Assembly (NCBI GenBank): GCA_034435435.1
Contig: DAOTXN010000154.1
Span: 1-59,242, forward strand
DNA length: 59,242 bases
DNA from: DAOTXN01 sp034435435
GTDB taxonomy: Bacteria; Chloroflexota; Anaerolineae; S140-20
Reading direction: 5' to 3'
The position numbers and the translations under genes are program-made. This document shows, piece after piece, positions 52,433 to 59,242 of the stretch; position 1 is the stretch's first letter; each line of letters begins with the position of its first letter. The notes under the pieces were generated by a model. That model ran no database searches and was not told the origin of the DNA. It was given only the letters and a program-made list of their open reading frames with translations.

Positions 52433-54153
52433 AACGGCGCGGCCAGCACCAGCTCTCTGGCCCGCAGGACGGCCGGGTCTACCCCCTGAATGGCCGCCAC
52501 CCTACCGCGCAGCCTGGGCAACACGTCGGCCATGTACACCCGGGCCAGCTCGCGCTTGCGCTCGGAATGGCGCGCGTCTTGCAGCGTCAGCCACGAGCTG
52601 ACTGTGTACGCGGCCATGTCCATCAGGTCTACGGCGTAATAGTCTATCATCGCGCCATCGTCCTGTTCTTTCAAATGGTCAATAGAACGATTGAACAGCG
52701 CCGTAGCCTCCTGGACCTGGGCCTTGAGCAGGGCCAGCTCGGGACCGTAATCCTGATCGGCCCAATCGTTTAGCAGATCGTCCAGCGCGTGGCCCAGCAG
52801 CCCTCCCGTGGCGGCCACGACCTGCAACTGGCTGGTGCCCTCGTAAATGTTGGTCACGCGCACATCCCGAAAGTGGCGCTCCACGTTAAACTCGCGCATA
52901 TAGCCCGTGCCGCCGTGCACCTGGATGGCCTGGTCACACACGCGATTGCCCATCTCGGTGGCGTAATACTTGACCAGCGGCGTTAACACGCCGGTCAGCC
53001 GGTCGAGTTGCTTCAGCCGCTTGCGCTGCTCGCCGGACAGCTCGCCTCTCTTTTTCAAATGCTCGTAAGCTTTTTGCAGGTCCACCCAGCGCGACACTTC
53101 GTAGACCAACGCCCGCGTGGCTTCGATCTCGCCGCGCATCGAGAGCAGCATGCGATACACCGCCGGCAGGTCGTGGATGGGCCGGTCGAACTGGATGCGT
53201 TTTTCGGCGTATTTGTGCGCCTCTCGAAAGGCAGCCTCGGCGATGCCCAAGGCCTGGGCCGCCACGCCCAGCCGCGCCCCGTTCATCATGCCCATCGCAT
53301 AACGGATCAGCCCAAAGCGGCGCTGCCCCACCAGGCGCGCCGGCGTGTGATTGAACTGCACCTCGCAGGTGGGCGAGGCCGTGATGCCCAGTTTGTGCTC
53401 GATGCGCCGGATGCGGATCGAGTCGTCCGCTTCGACCAGGAACAACGACAGGCCGCGCGCGTCGGCCGGCTGGTCCTCAGAGCGGGCCAGCACCAGCATC
53501 ACTTCGGCGTTGGCGTTGGTGATAAAACGCTTGACGCCGTCGAGCCGCCACGTGTCGCTGGCTTCGTCATACGTGGCGTGCGTCTGCACCACGCCCAGGT
53601 CCGAACCGGCGTCCGGCTCGGTGAGCACCATCGCGCCGTGGACCTCGCCCCGCGCAAAGCGGGGCAGCACACGGGCTTTGTCCTCCTCGGCGGCGAACTC
53701 GTTGATGGCCGACGAGATTTCCTGCAAGCCGAAAATGGTCATCAACCCGGCGTCGGCCCGCGCGATGATCTCGACCATCATCTCGAACACGGTGGTGGGC
53801 ATGTTCATCCCGCCGTATTCCCACGGCAGCATCACGCCCATCAGCCCGGCCTGGCGCAGCAAATTGAGCGCGTCTTGGGTGGCCTGAGCATACACCACCC
53901 GCCCGTCGCGGAATTGGGCCCCCTCTGCGGCGGCCTCGGCGGCCCTGGGCGCAATGTGCTCGGCGCAGATTTCGCCCAGGATGTTTAACAGGATGCGATA
54001 GTTGTCCTTGGCGTCGGCATAGTTGCGCGGCGCGCCCGCATATTCCCGGCTGTAGCGATAGCCCTCTTCGAGTATTTCCACAGCTTCGCGCAGGTCTAGA
54101 TTGGACAGGTGATACTGCAAATCTACGTTGTCGGTAAAAAAGTTTTCTGCCAT
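52429..54153 (-). CDS. Acyl-CoA dehydrogenase
   Basis: A 574-aa flavoenzyme. N-terminal domain, then the FAD/substrate block MVLTEPDAGSDLG (about 175-187), TNANAEVML, and the C-terminal helical domain with QIHG-like VHGGTGYMREFNVERHFRDVRVTNIYEGTSQLQ. The extra C-terminal roughly 130 residues place it in the long (AidB/FadE-like) class. It oxidises acyl-CoA and passes electrons to the EtfAB pair encoded upstream. The start was set at 54153, past an unneeded N-terminal ORF extension. Confidence 0.9.
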   Translation of the reverse strand: MAENFFTDNVDLQYHLSNLDLREAVEILEEGYRYSREYAGAPRNYADAKDNYRILLNILGEICAEHIAPRAAEAAAEGAQFRDGRVVYAQATQDALNLLRQAGLMGVMLPWEYGGMNMPTTVFEMMVEIIARADAGLMTIFGLQEISSAINEFAAEEDKARVLPRFARGEVHGAMVLTEPDAGSDLGVVQTHATYDEASDTWRLDGVKRFITNANAEVMLVLARSEDQPADARGLSLFLVEADDSIRIRRIEHKLGITASPTCEVQFNHTPARLVGQRRFGLIRYAMGMMNGARLGVAAQALGIAEAAFREAHKYAEKRIQFDRPIHDLPAVYRMLLSMRGEIEATRALVYEVSRWVDLQKAYEHLKKRGELSGEQRKRLKQLDRLTGVLTPLVKYYATEMGNRVCDQAIQVHGGTGYMREFNVERHFRDVRVTNIYEGTSQLQVVAATGGLLGHALDDLLNDWADQDYGPELALLKAQVQEATALFNRSIDHLKEQDDGAMIDYYAVDLMDMAAYTVSSWLTLQDARHSERKRELARVYMADVLPRLRGRVAAIQGVDPAVLRARELVLAAPF

Positions 54154-54240
54154 TCGCGTTCTCCAAAATGAGATAGTATCTTGGCAAGTGCTCGCTTTTT
54201 GAGCAAGAAAACGCAACTGCTCGCGGTCAACGGCTTTTTT

Positions 54241-54622
54241 TTACCACCAAGACGCAAAGGGATCCAAGAGTCACCAAGACAAGCAGAAAAAGGTAATTGC
54301 TCAGCCCAGATACTTTAAAGCGGCAAACCCAAAGCCATTCAACAGGATTCACAAGATTCACAGGATAGAATTCGTGGAAAAATACTGTAAATCCTGTAAA
54401 TCTTGTCCAAAGAGCTACCAGGGTGAGCAGTTACAGAAAAAGTATCTTTTCAATATTGTAGGGCGCGTTTCCATACGCGCCGTTCAAATGGCGGGTAAGA
54501 AACCCGCCCTACAGATTTGCGCCCCGAAATATTGAGATGATACCAGAAAAACAAGTCAATCACTCACATTCTAAAGCCTTTGTGTCTTCCAGAACCTTGG
54601 TGTCCTGGTGTCTTGGCGGTAA
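54241..54622. repeat. ACCACCAAGAC inverted repeat, copy 2, enlarged by insertions
   Basis: Left arm TTACCACCAAGACGCAAAG, right arm CTTTGTGTC ... GGTGTCTTGGCGGTAA, matching the ends of the 68-bp copy at 46214. It is disrupted by the MITE at 54293-54434 and the palindrome at 54458-54513. Confidence 0.75.
54293..54434. mobile_element. 142-bp MITE, copy 2, with 8-bp target duplication
   Basis: Same element as at 4943, opposite orientation, identical length. Flanked by perfect direct repeats AGAAAAAG (54285-54292 and 54435-54442). The sequences of the copies differ by a few substitutions. Confidence 0.9.
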
Positions 54623-54654
54623 AACCCGTTTTGCCTGAGCAGTCACAAGAAAAC

Positions 54655-54707
54655 AACCACAGATTACACGGATTGAAAAGGAAAATCCGTGAAATCTGTC
54701 TGTGGTT
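54655..54707. repeat. AACCACAGATTACACGG palindrome
   Basis: Arms AACCACAGATTACACGGATT and AATCCGTGAAATCTGTCTGTGGTT. Its right edge overlaps the stop codon of etfA (TAA, 54706-54708). Confidence 0.8.
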
Positions 54708-55722
54708 AGCCGTGTCCTTTTTTGTAGGCCTCGATCATACGCGGGATGACCTGGTGCAGGTCGCCGATGATTTTATAGTGGGCGACCTCGAAAATCGGCG
54801 CTTTGGGGTCAATGTTGATGGCGATGATTTTGCTGGACTGGTCCATCCCGGCCCGGTGCTGCACCGCGCCCGAAATACCCGCCGCAATGTACAGCCGGGG
54901 CCGCGCTGTGACGCCCGTCTGGCCGATCTGATGCTCGTGCCCGATGAACCCGGCGTCCACGGCGGCCCGCGACGCCCCCACTTGAGCGCCCAACGCCTCA
55001 GCCAGGGCGTGGATTAGCTTGAAACCCTCTTTGCTGCCCACGCCCATGCCGCCCGCCACGATCACGTCGGCGTGCTTGAGGTCGCATTCGGGCAGGCGCA
55101 TCTCGCGGCTCAACACCCGCAGCGCCAAATCGCTGGGCTGGAACTGCGGCGCGATGCGTTCGACCTGGCCCCGGCGGGCCGGGTCCGGCTCGCTCAGGCG
55201 CATCACCCCCTCGCGCACTGTCGCCATTTGCGGGTGCATCTCGGGGTTGACGATGGTGGCGATCACGTTGCCGCCAAAGGCGGGACGAATCTGGTACAGC
55301 AAATCCGTGTAACTCGCGCCTTTGCGCACAAAATCGCCGATTTCCAGCGCCGTGCAATCGGCGGTCAGGCCGGCGTTGGCGGCGCTGGCGATGCGCGGAG
55401 CCAGGTCGCGCCCGACGGGCGTGGCCCCGAGCACAAAGATGTATGGCCGGCGCTCGCGCACCAGGTCTATGGCGACCCGCGCATAGGGCAGCGTGCGATA
55501 TTCGGCCAGCTCGGGGTGGTCGGCCAGCAGCACGCGGTCTGCGCCGTAGTGAAATAGCGGCTCGACCAGACCGGCGACGTCGCGACCCATCAGCAGCGCG
55601 CTTACCTGGCTATTCAGCTCGTCGGCCAGGCGGCGCGCTTTGCAGATCAGCTCCAGGCTGACCGGAGCAATCCCGCCCACCTCTTGCTCGACAAAAACCC
55701 ACACGTCTCGACTATTCTGCAT
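54706..55722 (-). CDS. etfA: Electron transfer flavoprotein alpha subunit
   Basis: A 338-aa subunit that carries FAD and moves electrons from acyl-CoA dehydrogenase to the quinone pool. Motifs: RAAVDAGF ... QIGQTG (FAD loop) and AAGISGAVQHRAGMDQSSKIIAIN, with the C-terminal DP segment. Length is normal. It follows etfB by 32 bp and ends within a palindrome, so readthrough into the acyl-CoA dehydrogenase would cross the repeat island. Confidence 0.92.
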   Translation of the reverse strand: MQNSRDVWVFVEQEVGGIAPVSLELICKARRLADELNSQVSALLMGRDVAGLVEPLFHYGADRVLLADHPELAEYRTLPYARVAIDLVRERRPYIFVLGATPVGRDLAPRIASAANAGLTADCTALEIGDFVRKGASYTDLLYQIRPAFGGNVIATIVNPEMHPQMATVREGVMRLSEPDPARRGQVERIAPQFQPSDLALRVLSREMRLPECDLKHADVIVAGGMGVGSKEGFKLIHALAEALGAQVGASRAAVDAGFIGHEHQIGQTGVTARPRLYIAAGISGAVQHRAGMDQSSKIIAINIDPKAPIFEVAHYKIIGDLHQVIPRMIEAYKKGHG

Positions 55723-55754
55723 CGTGTCACCTCGTTCGACAAAGCTCACGAACG

Positions 55755-56651
55755 TCACAAGATGTAATCCTGGATCAATTCGTGCATCAGCGCCTCGACA
55801 CCCTCGGCGTCGGCCGCGATCTGTTTGCTCTCCAGGGCTTTCAATACCACGTAATCCACCTTGAGCACCTTGGTGGGCGAACCGTGCAAGCCCAGTCGCT
55901 CTTCATCTGCGCCGACGTCGGCCGCCGTCCAATGCTCGATTTTGAGACCCCGCGCGGCCAGATACGCATCTAGCGCTTCTTGGGTCTCGAACTCGGGCCA
56001 CGCTTCCAGCAAGCTGGCATATTCCAACGGGGTTGCGGCCAGCTTGTAGGCCACGGCGCGGCGAGCCGACGGCGGGCGCGGCCCGCCGCGGTGGGTCGAG
56101 CCGACCACGGTCAGCAGACAGGGCAAGGAACACTGGACCGTTTCCTGGCCCAGCGGGAATAGCCGGGTCGCCACGATCTGGTGATCCTGCACAGACTCGA
56201 TGGACCCGACGTAGGTCATCTGGGGCAAACCGAGCTTTTCGGCCACCTGCGGGCCGACCTGGGCCGTGTCGCCATCAATGGCCTGTCGCCCGCACCAGAT
56301 CAAGTCAAAATCGCCGATTTTCTCGACCGCGCACTTGAGCGCGTAAGAAGTCGCCAGCGTGTCCGATCCGGCGAACTTGCGGTCGGAGAGCAAGATCACC
56401 CGGTCGGCCCCGCGAAAGAGCGCGTCGCGCAATACATCGGCGGCGCGCGGCGGTCCCATCGTCAGCACAGTCACCCGACCGCCGTAGCGATCCTTGATCT
56501 GTAGCGCCATTTCGAGCGCGTGGAGGTCTTCGGGATTAAAGATGGCGGGCAATGCGGCGCGGTTGACCGTGCCGCTGTCGGTCATGGCCTGGCCAGTGAT
56601 GTGGGCCGTATCGGGCACTTGCTTGACCAACACGATGCTGTGATACGTCAT
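55755..56651 (-). CDS. etfB: Electron transfer flavoprotein beta subunit
   Basis: A 298-aa subunit. IVLVKQVPDTAHIT, GPPRAADVLRDALFRGADRVILLSDRKFAGSDTLATSYAL and CGRQAIDGDTAQVGPQVAEKLGLPQ are EtfB hallmarks, the AMP-binding region. It is the first gene of the etfBA operon with AGGAGGAAT before the ATG. Confidence 0.92.
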   Translation of the reverse strand: MTYHSIVLVKQVPDTAHITGQAMTDSGTVNRAALPAIFNPEDLHALEMALQIKDRYGGRVTVLTMGPPRAADVLRDALFRGADRVILLSDRKFAGSDTLATSYALKCAVEKIGDFDLIWCGRQAIDGDTAQVGPQVAEKLGLPQMTYVGSIESVQDHQIVATRLFPLGQETVQCSLPCLLTVVGSTHRGGPRPPSARRAVAYKLAATPLEYASLLEAWPEFETQEALDAYLAARGLKIEHWTAADVGADEERLGLHGSPTKVLKVDYVVLKALESKQIAADAEGVEALMHELIQDYIL

Positions 56652-56854
56652 AGATTCCTCCTTCTTTTCGCCGCTTTCGTCCCTTCGTGATTAGAAAACC
56701 CACAAGGACGGGATTGGTTACGGACGCCAGGACATACATCGGGTATAATAGGCGATAATGGGAATCTGCACAAGCGCATCGGTTAGCGTAAAGGGGTGTT
56801 TTGGTAGATTAGTCATTGGTAGATTGGTGATTTGTTGATATAGAGGAGGGAAAT

Positions 56855-57661
56855 GTGAGCACGATGGAATTGGAAGGACGCTGGGCGTTGATCTTGGGCG
56901 CGTCGAGCGGGTTTGGGGCGGCCACGGCTCGCGCCCTGGCGCGGGCGGGGATGCATATTTTTGGCGTGCACCTGGACCCCAGGCGGACCATCGCCAACGC
57001 CGAACAGGTCGTTGCGGATATCGAAGCCATGGGGCGCAAGGCCGTCTTTTTCAACGTCAACGCCGCCGACGCGGCCAAACGGACGCAGGTCGCCGCGCAG
57101 ATCAAAGCGACGTTGGCGGACGACCCCGCCGACGCCGTGCACCTGATGCTGCACTCGTTGGCCTTTGGCGCGTTGCTGCCCTTTATCGCCGGCGAGCCGG
57201 AGGCGGCGATCAATGAGACGCAAATGGACATGACCTTGCGGGTGATGGCCCACAGCCTGGTTTACTGGGTGCAAGACCTGGTGCGGCTCGACTTGTTGAA
57301 ACGCGGCAGCCGGGTGTTTGCGATGACCAGCGGCGGCTCGCAGCGGGTAGTCAAGCACTATGGCGCGGTGTCGGCGGCCAAGGCCGCGCTAGAGAGCCAC
57401 ACGCGCCAGTTGGCGCTGGAACTGGCCCCGCGCGGGGTGATGGTCAACGCGCTGATGGGCGGCCTGACCGACACGCCGGCGCTGCGGGCTATCCCCGGCC
57501 ACGAGACGATGCTGGAAGAAGCTCTGCGGCGCAATCCCAGCGGGCGCATCACTACGCCCGAAGACATCGCCAACACGCTGGTGGTGCTGGCCGACCCTCG
57601 CTTGAGTTGGATCACCGGCGTGGTCATCCCGGTAGACGGCGGAGAAATCATTGCCGGTTAG
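56855..57661 (+). CDS. Short-chain dehydrogenase, enoyl-ACP reductase III (FabL)-like
   Basis: A 268-aa Rossmann enzyme. GASSGFGAATARALA is the cofactor loop, and HYGAVSAAKAALESH gives a Tyr-x6-Lys catalytic pair as in enoyl-ACP reductases of the FabI/FabL group, not the usual Tyr-x3-Lys. The GTG start at 56855 has GAGGAGG upstream. It may participate in fatty-acid synthesis; a generic SDR activity is possible. Confidence 0.8.
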   Translation: MSTMELEGRWALILGASSGFGAATARALARAGMHIFGVHLDPRRTIANAEQVVADIEAMGRKAVFFNVNAADAAKRTQVAAQIKATLADDPADAVHLMLHSLAFGALLPFIAGEPEAAINETQMDMTLRVMAHSLVYWVQDLVRLDLLKRGSRVFAMTSGGSQRVVKHYGAVSAAKAALESHTRQLALELAPRGVMVNALMGGLTDTPALRAIPGHETMLEEALRRNPSGRITTPEDIANTLVVLADPRLSWITGVVIPVDGGEIIAG

Positions 57662-57735
57662 CCAGTGGGCAAGTGAGCGGGGCGATGCAACCAAAAGGCC
57701 ATTTCAGCATCTAAAGGGACGTATGGAGGCAAACA

Positions 57736-58167
57736 ATGAGCACTAGCGCACAAGTCACGTGGATCGAAGGTATGCAGTTTGTGGGCGAGGCCGGGTCGGG
57801 CCACGCCATCGTGCTGGACGGCAAGCCGGAGAATGGCGGTCGAGACACTGGCGCGCGCCCCATGGAGCTGGTGTTGGTGGCGCTGGCCGGATGCACGGCG
57901 ATGGACGTCAAGCACATCTTGATGCGTATGCGACAGGACGTGAGCGGGTTGCAGGTCAAGGTGCAGGCCGAGCGAGCCGATGAACATCCCAAGGTCTACA
58001 CCGACATTCAGTTGGAATATGTCGTGCGCGGGCGCAATCTGTCCGAAAAAGCCGTGACCGACGCCGTCAAGCTATCGCAGGACAAGTACTGTTCGGTCTC
58101 GGCGATGTTGGCCGAAACCGCCCAAATCGGCTATACGATCAAAATAATGGATGAAACAGGAGCATAA
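57736..58167 (+). CDS. OsmC-family peroxidase
   Basis: A 143-aa protein. Two catalytic cysteines occur in LVALAGCTAMDV and DKYCSVSAML, with the expected Arg/Glu in the N-terminal region. OsmC/Ohr proteins reduce organic hydroperoxides using a thiol donor. It lies 4 nt before the thioredoxin-fold gene, likely the donor. Confidence 0.88.
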   Translation: MSTSAQVTWIEGMQFVGEAGSGHAIVLDGKPENGGRDTGARPMELVLVALAGCTAMDVKHILMRMRQDVSGLQVKVQAERADEHPKVYTDIQLEYVVRGRNLSEKAVTDAVKLSQDKYCSVSAMLAETAQIGYTIKIMDETGA

Positions 58168-58170
58168 ATC

Positions 58171-59211
58171 ATGGCGCAGCAATTGATTGACGTAGAATCG
58201 CGTAAACACTTGGTAGAAAAGTTCGAGCGGGAATTAAAAGACGACGTTTATCTCGACGTGTTCGTCGGCGCGGAAAACGCAGAATATGGCGCGTTCACCG
58301 TGCAGTTGGTGCAAGAACTGCACGATCTGGACGCCCGCATCAAGCCCACCATCCACGAGAACGGTCGCGCGGCCGAGTTGGGCGTCACCCGCACGCCGAC
58401 CGTGCTCATCGGCCGGGACAAAGGCTACCGCATCCGCTACACCGGCGCGCCGGTGGGCCACGAGGCGGGCGGTTTTATCGAAACCATCGCCCTCGTCTCG
58501 CGGGGGGAGAGCGGCTTGCAGCCCGGCACGCTCGAAAAGCTGGCTCACGTTGACCAGGACACCACGATCCAAGTGTTCGTGACGCCGACCTGCCCCTATT
58601 GTCCCCGCGCGGTGGTGCTGGCGAACCAGATCGCCATCGCCGCCAAGGGTCAGGTGGCGGCGGAATGTGTGGAGGCCAGCCAGAACATGGAATTGGCCCG
58701 GCAATTCCACGTCAGCTCGGTGCCGCAACAGGTGATCAACGGCGATCACGCCTCGATTTCCATCGGCGCGCAACCCGAAGCGCAATTCGTAGACCAGGTG
58801 CTCGCCTTTGGCGCGTCGCGCTACGCGGAAATCGTGGCCGAAGAGCAAGCCAAGCGGGCGTTGGCCGAAAAGCTGGTGGACAACCCTACGGGTCCGGTGA
58901 CGTTAACCGACAATAACTTTGACCAGGCCATCGCCAAATATCCAGCGCTGGTGGTGGACTGTTGGGCCGAGTGGTGCGCGCCGTGCCGCATGATCGCGCC
59001 GATCATCGAAGAGATGGCCCAAGACCACCAGGGGCAGGTGGTGTTTGGCAAGCTGGACGTGGACCACAACCCAGAAGTCGCGCAACGATTTGGTATTATG
59101 TCTATTCCGACGCTGCTATTGTTCAAGGATGGAGTGAAAGTGGGGTCGCAGGTGGGGGCGCTGCCCAGGCCCACACTGGAGGAGGCCTTGCGCAACCACC
59201 GCTTGGTGTAG
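58171..59211 (+). CDS. PDO-type disulfide oxidoreductase fused to thioredoxin
   Basis: A 346-aa protein with three thioredoxin folds. Domain 1 (1-115) lacks a CxxC (VFVGAENAEY), domain 2 (125-225) has CPYC, as in archaeal/thermophile PDO glutaredoxin-like proteins. Domain 3 (about 240-346) is a complete thioredoxin with WCAPCRM and the cis-Pro SIPTLL. It probably supplies electrons to the OsmC protein. Thioredoxin reductase is not in the window. Confidence 0.85.
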   Translation: MAQQLIDVESRKHLVEKFERELKDDVYLDVFVGAENAEYGAFTVQLVQELHDLDARIKPTIHENGRAAELGVTRTPTVLIGRDKGYRIRYTGAPVGHEAGGFIETIALVSRGESGLQPGTLEKLAHVDQDTTIQVFVTPTCPYCPRAVVLANQIAIAAKGQVAAECVEASQNMELARQFHVSSVPQQVINGDHASISIGAQPEAQFVDQVLAFGASRYAEIVAEEQAKRALAEKLVDNPTGPVTLTDNNFDQAIAKYPALVVDCWAEWCAPCRMIAPIIEEMAQDHQGQVVFGKLDVDHNPEVAQRFGIMSIPTLLLFKDGVKVGSQVGALPRPTLEEALRNHRLV

Positions 59212-59218
59212 CACAGTC

Positions 59219-59233
59219 ACGTGCGACGCACCC
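59219..59233. repeat. GTGCGACGCACC palindrome, copy 3 (partial at window end)
   Basis: ACGTGCGACGCACCC directly after the thioredoxin gene; the second arm is expected beyond the window. Confidence 0.65.
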
Positions 59234-59242
59234 CTAGCCCTG

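Larger units (their letters stand above)
54154..54705. other. Non-coding repeat island before the acyl-CoA dehydrogenase
   Basis: 552 bp without a supported gene. It contains nested elements: the ACCACCAAGAC inverted repeat (54241-54622), the 142-bp MITE copy 2 (54293-54434), a GTAGGGCGCG palindrome (54458-54513) and an AACCACAGATTACACGG palindrome at the right end. Confidence 0.85.

Overview
The window is a GC-rich, gene-dense bacterial chromosome segment. Several traits point to a Chloroflexota (Anaerolineae-like) genome, by inference only: DUF11/lamin-tail exoproteins, LGFP-like repeat proteins, PknB-type kinases with Pro/Thr-rich linkers, DUF3048 and LysM lipoproteins, a PDO-type thioredoxin, MshA-like glycosyltransferase, many small palindromic repeats, and several genes whose -10 box lies only 7-8 nt before the start codon (leaderless mRNAs). 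No rRNA, CRISPR array or prophage was seen.

Layout. 0.2-2.6 kb: adenosine deaminase, then two adjacent toxin-antitoxin modules (MNT/HEPN and VapBC). 2.6-4.8 kb: AhpD-like protein and a two-gene ABC exporter. 4.9-8.8 kb: the most striking locus. A 142-bp MITE with a perfect 8-bp target duplication precedes an ECF sigma factor, which is followed 5 nt later by a 1001-codon protein in which recognisable pieces of RNA polymerase beta and beta' are fused in one chain. It keeps the NADFDGD metal-binding motif, the paired beta lysines and the sigma-docking clamp coiled coil, but lacks the beta flap, most of the lobes, the trigger loop and the beta' C-terminus. 8.8-13.6 kb: alpha/beta hydrolase, C39-like protease pair, a decayed RelE-type TA module, a P-type cation ATPase. 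13.8-16.6 kb: an orphan DppBC-type permease pair and a DUF457-like membrane protein. 16.7-25.8 kb: secreted lamin-tail/DUF11/phospholipase-D protein, Ser/Thr kinase, DUF3048 lipoprotein, GH-like protein.

25.8-34.2 kb: a GT-C-like membrane protein and a seven-gene DUF2089/DUF4097 operon in which six products carry the same short helical motif, followed by an LGFP-like repeat protein. 34.2-43.4 kb: housekeeping functions (coaE, ABC-F, plsC-like, rsmA, a 3D-domain cell-wall protein, SRP RNA). 43.5-44.9 kb: tRNA-Ser(GGA), a Fur-family regulator, ferritin. 44.9-52.4 kb: glycosyltransferase, GNAT-type acyltransferase, metallophosphoesterase, hydrolase, endonuclease V and a third PIN module. 52.4-59.2 kb: acyl-CoA dehydrogenase with etfA/etfB (fatty-acid oxidation electron transfer), an enoyl-reductase-like SDR, OsmC and a three-thioredoxin-fold protein (thiol/peroxide defence).

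Small mobile repeats of at least five types are scattered through the intergenic spaces. One supplies a stop codon, one has been read into a hydrolase C-terminus, and one nests inside another at 54.2-54.6 kb.
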